Below are positions 16,969 to 24,600 of a DNA stretch of 64,000 nucleotides, piece after piece (within the stretch, counting starts at the first letter, position 1; each line of letters opens with the position of its first letter). The DNA is from Thermasporomyces composti (lineage in GTDB: Bacteria; Actinomycetota; Actinomycetes; Propionibacteriales; Actinopolymorphaceae). The notes beneath the pieces were generated by a model. The model saw only the letters and a program-made list of their open reading frames with translations. It ran no database searches and was not told where the DNA came from. A program made the translations under genes and the position numbers. Where the stretch lies: contig NZ_QTUC01000001.1 in NCBI RefSeq assembly GCF_003386795.1, positions 3,410,001-3,474,000 on the forward strand. The letters are read 5' to 3'.

Positions 16969-18348
16969 TCAGCGGCGCAGGTCCTCCGGCAGCTTGAACT
17001 TCGGCTGCGGCGGGATGTTCACCGGACCCTCGGGCTTGTCGACCTTGACAGTGACCGTCCCCGTGCCGCCGCTTCTCGCGCCGACCAGCCTGAACGTCAC
17101 GGACTTCTGCGCGTCCGCGGGGATCTGGTACTGGCCGGCGGCGGCCGCGTTACCTCGGGCGTCGACGCGGAAGGCGGCCACGAGTTCGTCCTCGACGTAG
17201 ACGTGTACTGCCTCGTTAGGCGCGAAGCCCTTGGCGTAGAAGTTCAGAACGGTCCCCGGAAGTCCGCCCCACGTGCTGGTGCGCACGACGGGCGTGTAGG
17301 GCTGGGCGAGGAAGCCCGCCTTGGCGGACGCGCGGCTCTGCTCGCCGACGAACACCAACGTCTGCCGGCCCTTGAGGCCGTACGGCACCTTGAACGCGAC
17401 CCCGCCGATTGTGCCGTTCTCCGCCGCCCGCATGGTGATCACCGGCGGACCGGAGACGTCGCCGAAGTAGCCGAGCACTCGCTCGTTGGGTGCGAAGCCC
17501 TTCCCGGTGAGCGAGATGAGCTCCCCCGCTCGGGCGGCGAACGGCTTGGTCAGAACCGAGGGGTACTGCCGAAGGAGCTGGAACGGTGCCATCGCGGTGG
17601 CCTTGCTCTTCGTTCCCATCAGGATGACGGTGTTGTGGCCCACCGGCCCGACGCCGACGCGCAACGGCTCGGCCTGAAGCTTGCCGGTCTCATCCGCTCG
17701 CAGCACGGCTGACGGCGTTCCGGTGATCCGTCCCCAGAAGACGTGAATCTTCTCGTGGGGCATGAAGCCCTCGGCGTCGACGGTCAGCGCGGTGCCGGGC
17801 TGGCCGACGTCCTTGCTGAGCTCGGCCGTCGCGACACCGGCCTGAGAGATCAGCTCGGCCCGGGCGGACTTCTTGCCGTCCTCCTGGACGACGGTCACGA
17901 ACTGCCGGCCGCCGGAGTTGGCCGCGCCCCACGGGTAGGTGAAGGACGTGTCGACCACGCCGTATCGGTCAACCCTGTCCGTGGCCATCACCTTGGGCTT
18001 GTTCTTCCCGATGGTCAACAGGACCTGCACTTGCGCGCCCTTGTCGAAGCCTGTGGCGTTGACGTTGACGGCGCTGCCCGGCCTCGCGAGTCCCGGGTTG
18101 AGAGTGGCGATGGGGCCGGTACCTACCGGAACCTTCTTGCCGTTGAACTCCACCACGCGCCGTGGCGTCTCCTTCCTCGGAGGGGCCTCTGCGGCAGGGC
18201 CTCCCCGGCCGGTGACGTCGAGGGCGTTCCGTGCGGACCCGCCGAGGAAGGACCGACCCAGGGAGACGACGACCAGCAGGGCCACCATCGCGATCAGGAT
18301 CCGTTTCCACGACCAGTAGCTCTGGTTCGTCCATGTCGGCATCTTCAT
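16969..18348 (-). CDS. Membrane-anchored protein with four Ig/IPT-like repeats
   Basis: This 459-residue protein has one N-terminal membrane anchor (ILIAMVALLVVVSLGRSFL, about 18-36). A Pro/Arg linker follows, then four related domains of some 85-95 residues. Each opens with a Pro-Gly turn and has a glycine-phenylalanine core: ATGFDKGAQVQV (98-109), AEGFMPHEKIHVFW (192-205), GKGFAPNERVLGYF (282-295) and AKGFAPNEAVHVYV (372-385). The layout suggests a stalk-like surface protein of IPT/Ig type. No enzyme motif is visible. The start at 18348 is taken because AAGGAG lies six bases upstream; a second ATG at 18351 is possible. It lies 43 bases after the GT39 gene, so it may be that enzyme's glycosylation substrate or a partner of the exported glycan. 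Confidence 0.75.
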   Translation of the reverse strand: MKMPTWTNQSYWSWKRILIAMVALLVVVSLGRSFLGGSARNALDVTGRGGPAAEAPPRKETPRRVVEFNGKKVPVGTGPIATLNPGLARPGSAVNVNATGFDKGAQVQVLLTIGKNKPKVMATDRVDRYGVVDTSFTYPWGAANSGGRQFVTVVQEDGKKSARAELISQAGVATAELSKDVGQPGTALTVDAEGFMPHEKIHVFWGRITGTPSAVLRADETGKLQAEPLRVGVGPVGHNTVILMGTKSKATAMAPFQLLRQYPSVLTKPFAARAGELISLTGKGFAPNERVLGYFGDVSGPPVITMRAAENGTIGGVAFKVPYGLKGRQTLVFVGEQSRASAKAGFLAQPYTPVVRTSTWGGLPGTVLNFYAKGFAPNEAVHVYVEDELVAAFRVDARGNAAAAGQYQIPADAQKSVTFRLVGARSGGTGTVTVKVDKPEGPVNIPPQPKFKLPEDLRR

Positions 18349-18391
18349 CATGTGCTCCTTGCCCCACACCCGTGCCGTCGAGGCGTGCTCC

Positions 18392-19984
18392 TCAGTCTCC
18401 GATCTTGTAGACCTGCAGATGGATGTCGCCGCGGTGCAGCTCCCAGACCACCCGTCCGTGCAGGTCGATCGCGTCAAGAATCCATTGCTCCTGACCTCCG
18501 GCGTTGTTGCGCTCCATCGCCGCGCGCATCTTGTTGGAGACCACGACGTAGTCGATGTTTCGCCAGCTGCGCCGAAACAGCTTGTCGCGCACGTCGGGGT
18601 CGGACGCGGCCTTGAAGTGGGAGTGAGCGCGCGGGAAGTACGGCTCACGGTCGTGCAGCGCGGTCCATATGTCGTCGTCGATGATCAGGCGAGAGTTGGT
18701 CGGGATGTTCTCCCGCACCCACCGAATCTGCTCCTCCTGGAGGGGCGTCACCGCCAGGTGGTAGAGGTCGTGGGCTTCGAGCTGCCGCTCGGTGTTGCGG
18801 GTGATGAAGTACCCACCGGGGATGAGAAGCGCCGCGCTCACCACCCCGACCGTCACCGCCGTTCGGGCCGACCGCGGTACCCGTTTCATCAGCGACCCGT
18901 ACAGCAGGCCGATGTTCATCGCCAGGACCGGAATCAGCGGGACGACGTAGAAGTCGAGCAGGATGCTCCCGCGCACCATGTAGAAGCCGTAGCCCAACGC
19001 CATCAAGGCGGCGACCAGGTAACCGGTCCGGCGCTGGCGGTCCTGTGACCACAGCATCAGGACCCCCACGACGGCGATGGCGCCGAGAACCAGGATGTAC
19101 GGGTCGCGGGCGAGCCAGCTGTTCTCCATGAGCCGGAGGAACAAGTTCCGACCCTCCGGACCGCTCCGGTTGATCTGCCACCAGATCGTGTAGAGCAGCG
19201 ACACGTGGTTCGCCGGCGGACTGTCGAGGTCGAAGTTGAAGCCGCTGGGGATCAGCTCCTTCTTCAGCTGCGCGAACGCCAGGTACATCGCGATGGGGGC
19301 GGAGAGGGCGAACCACCAGAAGCTCGTGACGAATCGACGGTTGCCACGTCCGCGCGCGTAGCGGTGCACCATGTACGCCAACGCGGGCACGAAGAAGATC
19401 GCGTTCTCCTTCGTCACGATCGCCAGCCCGAACGCCAGTCCTGCCGCCATGGCCGTCACCACCCGCTCCCTGGAGCGGGCGACGAGCCAGACGGCCAGGA
19501 GCAGCCACATGACCATGAGGTTGTCGAGAAGGACCTGGCGCTGGTAGTAGACGGCCAGGGGCGAGACGTTGAACAGGAAGCAGGCGGCGAAACCCCCGAG
19601 CGCCCCACCGCCGAAGCGACGGACGATCCCGAACAGCAGGCCGGAGCTGATGACGTGGGCGATGAGCATCAGCACCCGCATCGTGTTGATCTCATTGCCG
19701 AAGGCCTGGAACTGGCCGGGGAGGACGTTGGCCCAGGCCGCCATGAGCAGCCATCCGGCCGGGGCGTGGTCGTAGAAGTAGGTGTACGGCGAGAGCGTGC
19801 CCTCGCGCACCACCGACCAGGCCTGCTGGACATAGATGCCCTCGTCGGTGATGTACAGCGGGTAGCGGAACATGTTGACCCCATGGGTCACCGCTCCACT
19901 GACCAGGGACAGCAGCAACAGGCCGTTCCCCGGCCGCCGCAGCCACAGGGCGACCCGCTCGGACATCGACACGTCAGGCGCCAC
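18392..19984 (-). CDS. GT39/PMT-like membrane glycosyltransferase
   Basis: This 530-residue protein is a GT-C fold transferase that uses a polyprenyl-phosphate sugar at the outer face of the membrane. It has about ten membrane helices. The first external loop contains the acidic pair of the family, Asp47-Glu48 in YITDEGIY, and FYDHAPAGW and VYYQRQVLLDNLM are typical of ArnT/PMT relatives. A soluble C-terminal part with LIIDDDIWTALHDREPYFPRA follows. The acceptor cannot be deduced. Its start overlaps the GT2 stop by 11 bases, so it is coupled to that enzyme. With GtrA and GT2 it forms a plausible lipid-linked sugar export and transfer unit. Confidence 0.87.
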   Translation of the reverse strand: MAPDVSMSERVALWLRRPGNGLLLLSLVSGAVTHGVNMFRYPLYITDEGIYVQQAWSVVREGTLSPYTYFYDHAPAGWLLMAAWANVLPGQFQAFGNEINTMRVLMLIAHVISSGLLFGIVRRFGGGALGGFAACFLFNVSPLAVYYQRQVLLDNLMVMWLLLAVWLVARSRERVVTAMAAGLAFGLAIVTKENAIFFVPALAYMVHRYARGRGNRRFVTSFWWFALSAPIAMYLAFAQLKKELIPSGFNFDLDSPPANHVSLLYTIWWQINRSGPEGRNLFLRLMENSWLARDPYILVLGAIAVVGVLMLWSQDRQRRTGYLVAALMALGYGFYMVRGSILLDFYVVPLIPVLAMNIGLLYGSLMKRVPRSARTAVTVGVVSAALLIPGGYFITRNTERQLEAHDLYHLAVTPLQEEQIRWVRENIPTNSRLIIDDDIWTALHDREPYFPRAHSHFKAASDPDVRDKLFRRSWRNIDYVVVSNKMRAAMERNNAGGQEQWILDAIDLHGRVVWELHRGDIHLQVYKIGD

Positions 19985-21269
19985 CGCTCACCGCCTTCCC
20001 CTCGGGTATCGCTCGGTGCGCGCCGAGGTGCGTGGTCTTCTCCCAGTTGCCCTGGCCCGCGAGTTGCCGGCGTACGGCGCGCACGGCCGCGTAGGCGAGA
20101 ACCATCTGGTAGGGCAGCCAGGTCAGGATCATCTTGATCACGGTTCCCGAGGAGTACGTGAGTCCGTGTGCCTCGGTGAACTCGCGCAGGCCCACGATCG
20201 CGGTCACCAGGTGCGCGATGAGGAGGAGGACGGGAAGCAGCGAGAATAGGGCCACGCCGACCGGTGCGTGGAGCGCCACCATCATGATGAGCGCCGCGGG
20301 AGTGTAGAGACCGACGATCGCCTGAACGTAGGGAAACGCGAGCGTGTAGCAGGCGAGGAAGCGTTGGTGCCGTGTCGGCATCTGCCGCCAGACGCCCTTC
20401 CGCAGGGTCTGCATGAAGCCCTGGTTCCATCGCGTGCGCTGGCGGATGAAGCTTCCCAGGGTCGGTGGGGTCTCCTCCTTGGTGACGTACCGGTCGTCGT
20501 AGACGACGCGGATCCGCTCGCCGAGCGCGCTGATGCGCAGTCCGATCTCGGCGTCCTCGGTGAGGTTGTTCTCGTCCCACCCGTTGACCGACAGCAGAAG
20601 CTCTCGGCTGAAGAAGCAGGTGTTGCCGCCGAGTGGGGTCGAGCCATACCGGGCGTGGTGGTGGAGCCGGCTCTTGAACCAGAAGAAGTACTCCAAGACG
20701 TTGAACGTGGAGTACCAGTTGGAGTTGTAGTTCATCAGCTGGACGCCGGCCTGGACCACGTTGACGTCCTCGGTGCACATCACCGTGTTGACGACGTTGA
20801 GGATGTCCGGATGCATCTCATCCTCTGCGTCGAAGATCGTGACGACGTCGCCTTCGGCGTACCGCAGGGCGTGGTTGAGCCCATGTGGCTTGTTGATCGG
20901 TTGATCGTCGAAGATCACCAGTTCGGCGTTGTAGTAGCCCTCGGCGCGCAGCTCGTCGATCTTGTCGGCGGCTTCCTGGATGGTGCCGGTGTCGTCCGCG
21001 GAGCAGACGACGAGGACCTGCAGCAGAGAGGACGGGTAGTTACTCCGCACGATCCGCTCGATGGTCGCCGCGATGACCGCTTCCTCGTGCCGAGCGGGAA
21101 CGATCGCGGTGAATGACAGGTATGGTTCGACGAACTCGTCCGGAGCTCTCGCCGGCTGCTCCGTCTCCGGCTGGTCCCAGGTGTAGAGCATGAGGTAGAG
21201 AACGTGCCCCGCCTGGACGCTGAGCACCAGCGAGATCACGACGAGACCCGCGTAGATCAACGACTCCAT
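19974..21269 (-). CDS. Membrane GT2 glycosyltransferase, cellulose/chitin synthase-like
   Basis: This 431-residue enzyme resembles processive family 2 transferases. One N-terminal membrane helix precedes the cytoplasmic GT-A domain (LSFTAIVPARHEE). The metal-binding DAED is at 147-150, the catalytic-base TED at 237-239 and the QxxRW-type motif RQRTRW at 276-281. Three or four C-terminal helices follow (FPYVQAIVGLYTPAALIMM, LLPVLLLIAHLVTAIVGL). Its N terminus is read from DNA that also carries a 230-base extension of the GtrA frame. It lacks a PilZ domain, so c-di-GMP control is not indicated. The product could be a beta-glucan or another homopolymer. Confidence 0.87.
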   Translation of the reverse strand: MESLIYAGLVVISLVLSVQAGHVLYLMLYTWDQPETEQPARAPDEFVEPYLSFTAIVPARHEEAVIAATIERIVRSNYPSSLLQVLVVCSADDTGTIQEAADKIDELRAEGYYNAELVIFDDQPINKPHGLNHALRYAEGDVVTIFDAEDEMHPDILNVVNTVMCTEDVNVVQAGVQLMNYNSNWYSTFNVLEYFFWFKSRLHHHARYGSTPLGGNTCFFSRELLLSVNGWDENNLTEDAEIGLRISALGERIRVVYDDRYVTKEETPPTLGSFIRQRTRWNQGFMQTLRKGVWRQMPTRHQRFLACYTLAFPYVQAIVGLYTPAALIMMVALHAPVGVALFSLLPVLLLIAHLVTAIVGLREFTEAHGLTYSSGTVIKMILTWLPYQMVLAYAAVRAVRRQLAGQGNWEKTTHLGAHRAIPEGKAVSGGA

Positions 21270-21705
21270 GGGGCTTCCCGTTCCATATCCACGTGGTGCT
21301 GACGGTGAGGTTGATGACGAGCGCGGTGCAGATACCCACGAGGTTCGCCACCAGGTAGAACAGGCCGAGCCCGACGAGCACCTTCACCACGACGACATTG
21401 ACCACCAGGGCGACGAGGGCGGTCCCGTTGAACTTGAGGAACCGCGACAGCGCAGGCCGAGAGCCGAACGTCCAGATCTCGTTGACCGCGTAGTTGTGCA
21501 CGATCGCCGCTTCGACCGCGAGCCCGGTCGCCGGAACCAGCCGCATTCCGCCGACACCGTGCAGCAGGTAGAGCACGAGGTTGTTGACACCGACGCCGAG
21601 TAGTCCGACCAGGCCGAAGCGCCAGCTGCGGTGGTCTCGAACCAAGTCCAGTGGCCAGCGGTACCACGCCTGGCGCCGAGGCACCTTCGTCGCGCGCGTG
21701 CCCAT
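21040..21705 (-). CDS. GtrA-family membrane protein
   Basis: The first 140 residues form a GtrA domain with four membrane helices (FGLVGLLGVGVNNLVLYLL, VEAAIVHNYAVNEIWTF, ALVVNVVVVKVLVGLGLFYL, LVGICTALVINLTVSTTWIW). GtrA proteins are thought to flip polyprenyl-phosphate sugars or help glycosyltransferases. The family normally ends near residue 140, at about 21285. Here the frame stays open for 80 more codons that lie inside the GT2 gene in another frame and give a hydrophilic Arg/Gly tail. Either the tail is real, a stop has been lost, or a frameshift links the two. It is the first gene of the leftward operon. Confidence 0.75.
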   Translation of the reverse strand: MGTRATKVPRRQAWYRWPLDLVRDHRSWRFGLVGLLGVGVNNLVLYLLHGVGGMRLVPATGLAVEAAIVHNYAVNEIWTFGSRPALSRFLKFNGTALVALVVNVVVVKVLVGLGLFYLVANLVGICTALVINLTVSTTWIWNGKPHGVVDLRGSRRDLAGAQRPGGARSLPHALHLGPAGDGAAGESSGRVRRTIPVIHRDRSRSARGSGHRGDHRADRAE

Positions 21706-22205
21706 TCACCCGTGGCCCTCCTACTCGGATTCCTTCCATGCAACGCAATCCTCTGCGTCGAGGGAGCGCTTCACCTCCCGCCCGGATCCGCGATTGGCGC
21801 CCCGCTTCGGGGGAGTGGGCGTCTCCTACCTCGGGGTGAGCGGCCACCGGTCGACAGTCCCGGGCGAGCGTCGAGTGCTGGATGGGACATGGCGCAGGGT
21901 GGGCGAGAGCGTGTGGTCACGCTCGAAGCCGGTGATCAGACGACGTCCCCGCCTGACGCACGCGATCGGTTCGAACGAGGTTGTTGCGCCGAGACCGGAC
22001 GCAACGGGCAGGTGCGGCAGACACCCAAAGGCGTGGCCGTGGAGATGGTCTATGGGCCCACAGAGGAGGGCCTTCGTCGGGAGTCATCTCTTCCCGCGAA
22101 CCGGGGAAGGTCTCAGGTGACGGCCACTAGCCTCCTGAGAGGCGCGTCGACGCCGCGTGGCGGTCGACATGTGGCAGGAGCACGGGGGGGAAGGGGGGGT
22201 CGAGC
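21706..22205. other. 500-base divergent intergenic region, no gene supported
   Basis: This gap separates the leftward gtrA operon from the rightward response regulator and must hold both promoters. Open frames crossing it have no family-like content. A GTTGCG/CGCAAC inverted repeat lies near 21979-22001. A G-rich stretch (GGGGGGAAGGGGGGG) ends seven bases before the ATG at 22206 and may act as its ribosome binding site. Confidence 0.5.
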
Positions 22206-22853
22206 ATGCCTGTCCGCTTGCTGATCGCGGAGGACCACGCGGTCGTCCGGCAAGGCCTGGAGATGTTCCTGAAGCTGGACGACAGCGTCGAAGTCGTCGG
22301 TGAAGCACGCAACGGCCGAGAAGCGGTCGAGCTCGCCCATAAGCTTTCGCCCGATGTCGTGCTGATGGACTTGGTGATGCCGGTGATGGATGGCATCAGC
22401 GCGACTGCGGCGATTCGGCGTGACCTTCCGGATGTCGAGGTGGTCGCACTCACCAGCTTCTTGGAGGATCACCTCGTCACCGACGCGTTGCGGGCCGGCG
22501 CTATCGGCTACCTGCTCAAGGACACGGACGCGGAAGGGCTGCGCCGCGCGGTCGCGGCGGCCGCCTCCGGCCAGGTTCACCTGTCACCAGCGGCCGCGGC
22601 GCGCCTGGTGAGGGAGATGCGGGTGCCGAGCAATCCGGACCCGCTCACCAGGCGGGAGGTCGAGGTGCTCATCCTGCTGGCACGTGGCCGGTCGAACAAG
22701 GAGGTCGCGCGCGAGTTGTCCATTGGCCAGCAGACCGTCAAGACGTACGTGAGCAGCATCTTGAAGAAGCTGAACGTCCAAAGCCGCACCCAGGCGGCGT
22801 TGTACGCGGTGCAGACGGGGCTGGTGTCCACGTACGAGCTGGCGGAGACATGA
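22206..22853 (+). CDS. NarL/LiaR-type response regulator
   Basis: This 215-residue regulator has a receiver with the acidic pair in LIAEDHAVV, Asp55 in VVLMDLVMPVMDG and Lys in GYLLKDTD. A LuxR-type helix-turn-helix follows (LTRREVEVLILLARGRSNKE, then VARELSIGQQTVKTYVSSIL). It resembles LiaR/DegU-like regulators of the cell-envelope response. Its last codons overlap the kinase start by four bases (ATGA), so it is paired with that kinase. It is transcribed away from the glycosyltransferase operon. Confidence 0.92.
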   Translation: MPVRLLIAEDHAVVRQGLEMFLKLDDSVEVVGEARNGREAVELAHKLSPDVVLMDLVMPVMDGISATAAIRRDLPDVEVVALTSFLEDHLVTDALRAGAIGYLLKDTDAEGLRRAVAAAASGQVHLSPAAAARLVREMRVPSNPDPLTRREVEVLILLARGRSNKEVARELSIGQQTVKTYVSSILKKLNVQSRTQAALYAVQTGLVSTYELAET

Positions 22854-24478
22854 CGGGTGCGCGAGATGTCGCGCGCGCCGTGGACGACCGCGTGATTCGC
22901 GCGGCGGCAGAGGTGAACGCGGCGGTGCGCGACGGCCTCGACGAAGACACCGTCCTCGGGCTGGTGGCCCGGCGGGTTGGCGCGATGCTCGGGGCGCCGG
23001 CGTGCCTGGTCATGACCGTGGAGGATGACGAGACCTTGGTGGTGCGAGCGGCCGCCGGTCCCCTGGCGGAGGCGACACGCGGGATGCGGATCCCAACGGT
23101 CGACACCTTCGAGGGGGAGGTGGTACGACACCAGCGCAGCATCCGCCTGCCGGATGTCGGGGGTGACGGCGACGCCGCCAGCGTTCTGCCACCGATGGTC
23201 CGTGCCGTCCTGGCGGTTCCGGTGCCCGGCTACGGTCGGCCCAGCGGCGTCATCGAAGTGGGGGATGTCCATGGCCGCCGCTTCACCGCCGACGACGCCG
23301 ACCTCGTCGGCCTGTTCGCCGCTCACGTCGCCGTGGTGGTCGAGCACGAGCGTGCCGGCGCGGACCTGGAGCCCCTCGCCGACTCGTCTCCACCGGGCGC
23401 GGAGCCGTTGCCGGTGACGCTCGACTCGTTGACGAGTAGCGTCGTGGCGACGACGGGAGCCTCGGCGTGCGCGGTCGACCTGCTCCACGGGGACGCGCTT
23501 CGGCGGGCGTCCGGACACGATGTCCACCGGGTCCTCGACCGTGAGCTGCTCGCGGATGTGCACGACGCGGCGCGGCAAGCCGTCTCGGCGAAGTCCCCGG
23601 TGATCCGCAGGCGGGGACGAGACGGGAGTCTCGTGCAGGCTGAGCCGGACGGTCGCGCCGGCGAGGTCCCGACCGAGGCGCCCGGCGGCGCGCTGGTCTG
23701 CGTCCCGTTGACCTCGCGTGGGGGTGCGGTCGGAGTTCTCTACGCCGCGTGGCCCCCGGGACCCGGACCCACCGAGCTGGAGCTGGCGTACCTGTCGGCG
23801 GTCGCCGGGGAAGCGGCGACCGCTGTGGACAGCTCACACCTCGTCGCGGCGGCTCAGGAGAAGGCGACCCAGGAGGAGCGTCAGCGCCTGGCGAGGGAGC
23901 TGCACGACTCGGTGTCCCAAGCGTTGTACGGCATCGCGCTGGGCGCGCGGACGGCGCGGCAGACGTTGCGACGCGCGCCCGAGCAGGCCGACCAATCGCT
24001 CACCTACATCTTGTCGCTGGCCGAGACAGGGCTCGCCGATATGCGCGCGCTGATCTTCGAGCTGCGCCCGCAGGCGCTCGCCGAGGAGGGTCTCGTCGTC
24101 GCCCTCCACAAGCAGCTGGCCGCGTTGCGGGCTCGCCATGGCTTGGTGACCGAGGCGGAGCTGGGGTCTGAGCCGGCCGGCACCCTCGCGGTGAAGCAGA
24201 CTCTCTACCGGGTGGCTCAGGAGGCGCTGCAGAACGTCGCGCGGCACGCGCGGGCGAGGAGGGTCACGGTGCGACTGTCCGCGAGCTCGACCGCGCTGGA
24301 GCTGGAGATCAGCGACGACGGGTCCGGTTTCGACCCGCGCGCGGAGTTTCCCGGCCACCTCGGCCTGCGCTCGATGCGGGAGCGGGTGAGCGAGATCGGC
24401 GGGGTCTTGAACCTCACCAGCGAGCCCGGCAAAGGGACCACGGTGCGCGTGCGCGTGCCGAGCGGACTGTGGCCCTGA
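22850..24478 (+). CDS. GAF-domain histidine kinase (LiaS/DesK class)
   Basis: This 542-residue kinase is soluble. The first half holds two GAF-like domains, about 10-165 (ending VGLFAAHVAVVVEHERAG) and 180-330 (GALVCVPLTSRGGAVGVLYAAW), which would bind a small ligand, a cofactor or a redox cue. The HisKA_3 region has phospho-acceptor His352 in RLARELHDSVSQALYG. The ATPase domain has NVARHARARRVTVRL, ISDDGSGFDPRAEF and the G box GLRSMRERV. It pairs with the NarL-type regulator just upstream. The stop at 24478 is followed by a small tandem repeat and a strong hairpin. Confidence 0.92.
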   Translation: MTGARDVARAVDDRVIRAAAEVNAAVRDGLDEDTVLGLVARRVGAMLGAPACLVMTVEDDETLVVRAAAGPLAEATRGMRIPTVDTFEGEVVRHQRSIRLPDVGGDGDAASVLPPMVRAVLAVPVPGYGRPSGVIEVGDVHGRRFTADDADLVGLFAAHVAVVVEHERAGADLEPLADSSPPGAEPLPVTLDSLTSSVVATTGASACAVDLLHGDALRRASGHDVHRVLDRELLADVHDAARQAVSAKSPVIRRRGRDGSLVQAEPDGRAGEVPTEAPGGALVCVPLTSRGGAVGVLYAAWPPGPGPTELELAYLSAVAGEAATAVDSSHLVAAAQEKATQEERQRLARELHDSVSQALYGIALGARTARQTLRRAPEQADQSLTYILSLAETGLADMRALIFELRPQALAEEGLVVALHKQLAALRARHGLVTEAELGSEPAGTLAVKQTLYRVAQEALQNVARHARARRVTVRLSASSTALELEISDDGSGFDPRAEFPGHLGLRSMRERVSEIGGVLNLTSEPGKGTTVRVRVPSGLWP

Positions 24479-24504
24479 GGGAGGGTGAGTGACCAAGGGC
24501 GCGA

Positions 24505-24547
24505 GCATGGAAACAAGCATGGAAACAAGCATGGAAACAAGCATGGA
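24505..24547. repeat. Tandem 12-base repeat, 3.6 copies
   Basis: The unit GCATGGAAACAA occurs at 24505-24516, 24517-24528 and 24529-24540, then a partial GCATGGA. It lies between the kinase stop and the terminator hairpin. In one frame it encodes repeated Met-Glu-Thr-Ser. No ribosome binding site or family supports a gene there. Confidence 0.9.
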
Positions 24548-24587
24548 GAAGGGGCCTCCCCGCGCGGCGCGGCGAAGAGGCCCCTTC
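24548..24587. terminator. Strong hairpin terminator between the kinase and GH5 genes
   Basis: GAAGGGGCCTC at 24548-24558 and GAGGCCCCTTC at 24577-24587 form a perfect 11-base stem around an 18-base GC-rich loop. The two flanking genes are convergent, so it probably stops both. Confidence 0.75.
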
Positions 24588-24600
24588 GGTCTCGGTGTCC

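Noticed and set aside
21581-22224. Plus-strand frames in the 500-base gap before the NarL-type regulator
   Set aside because: No conserved content and no suitable ribosome binding sites; they overlap the gtrA start on the other strand.
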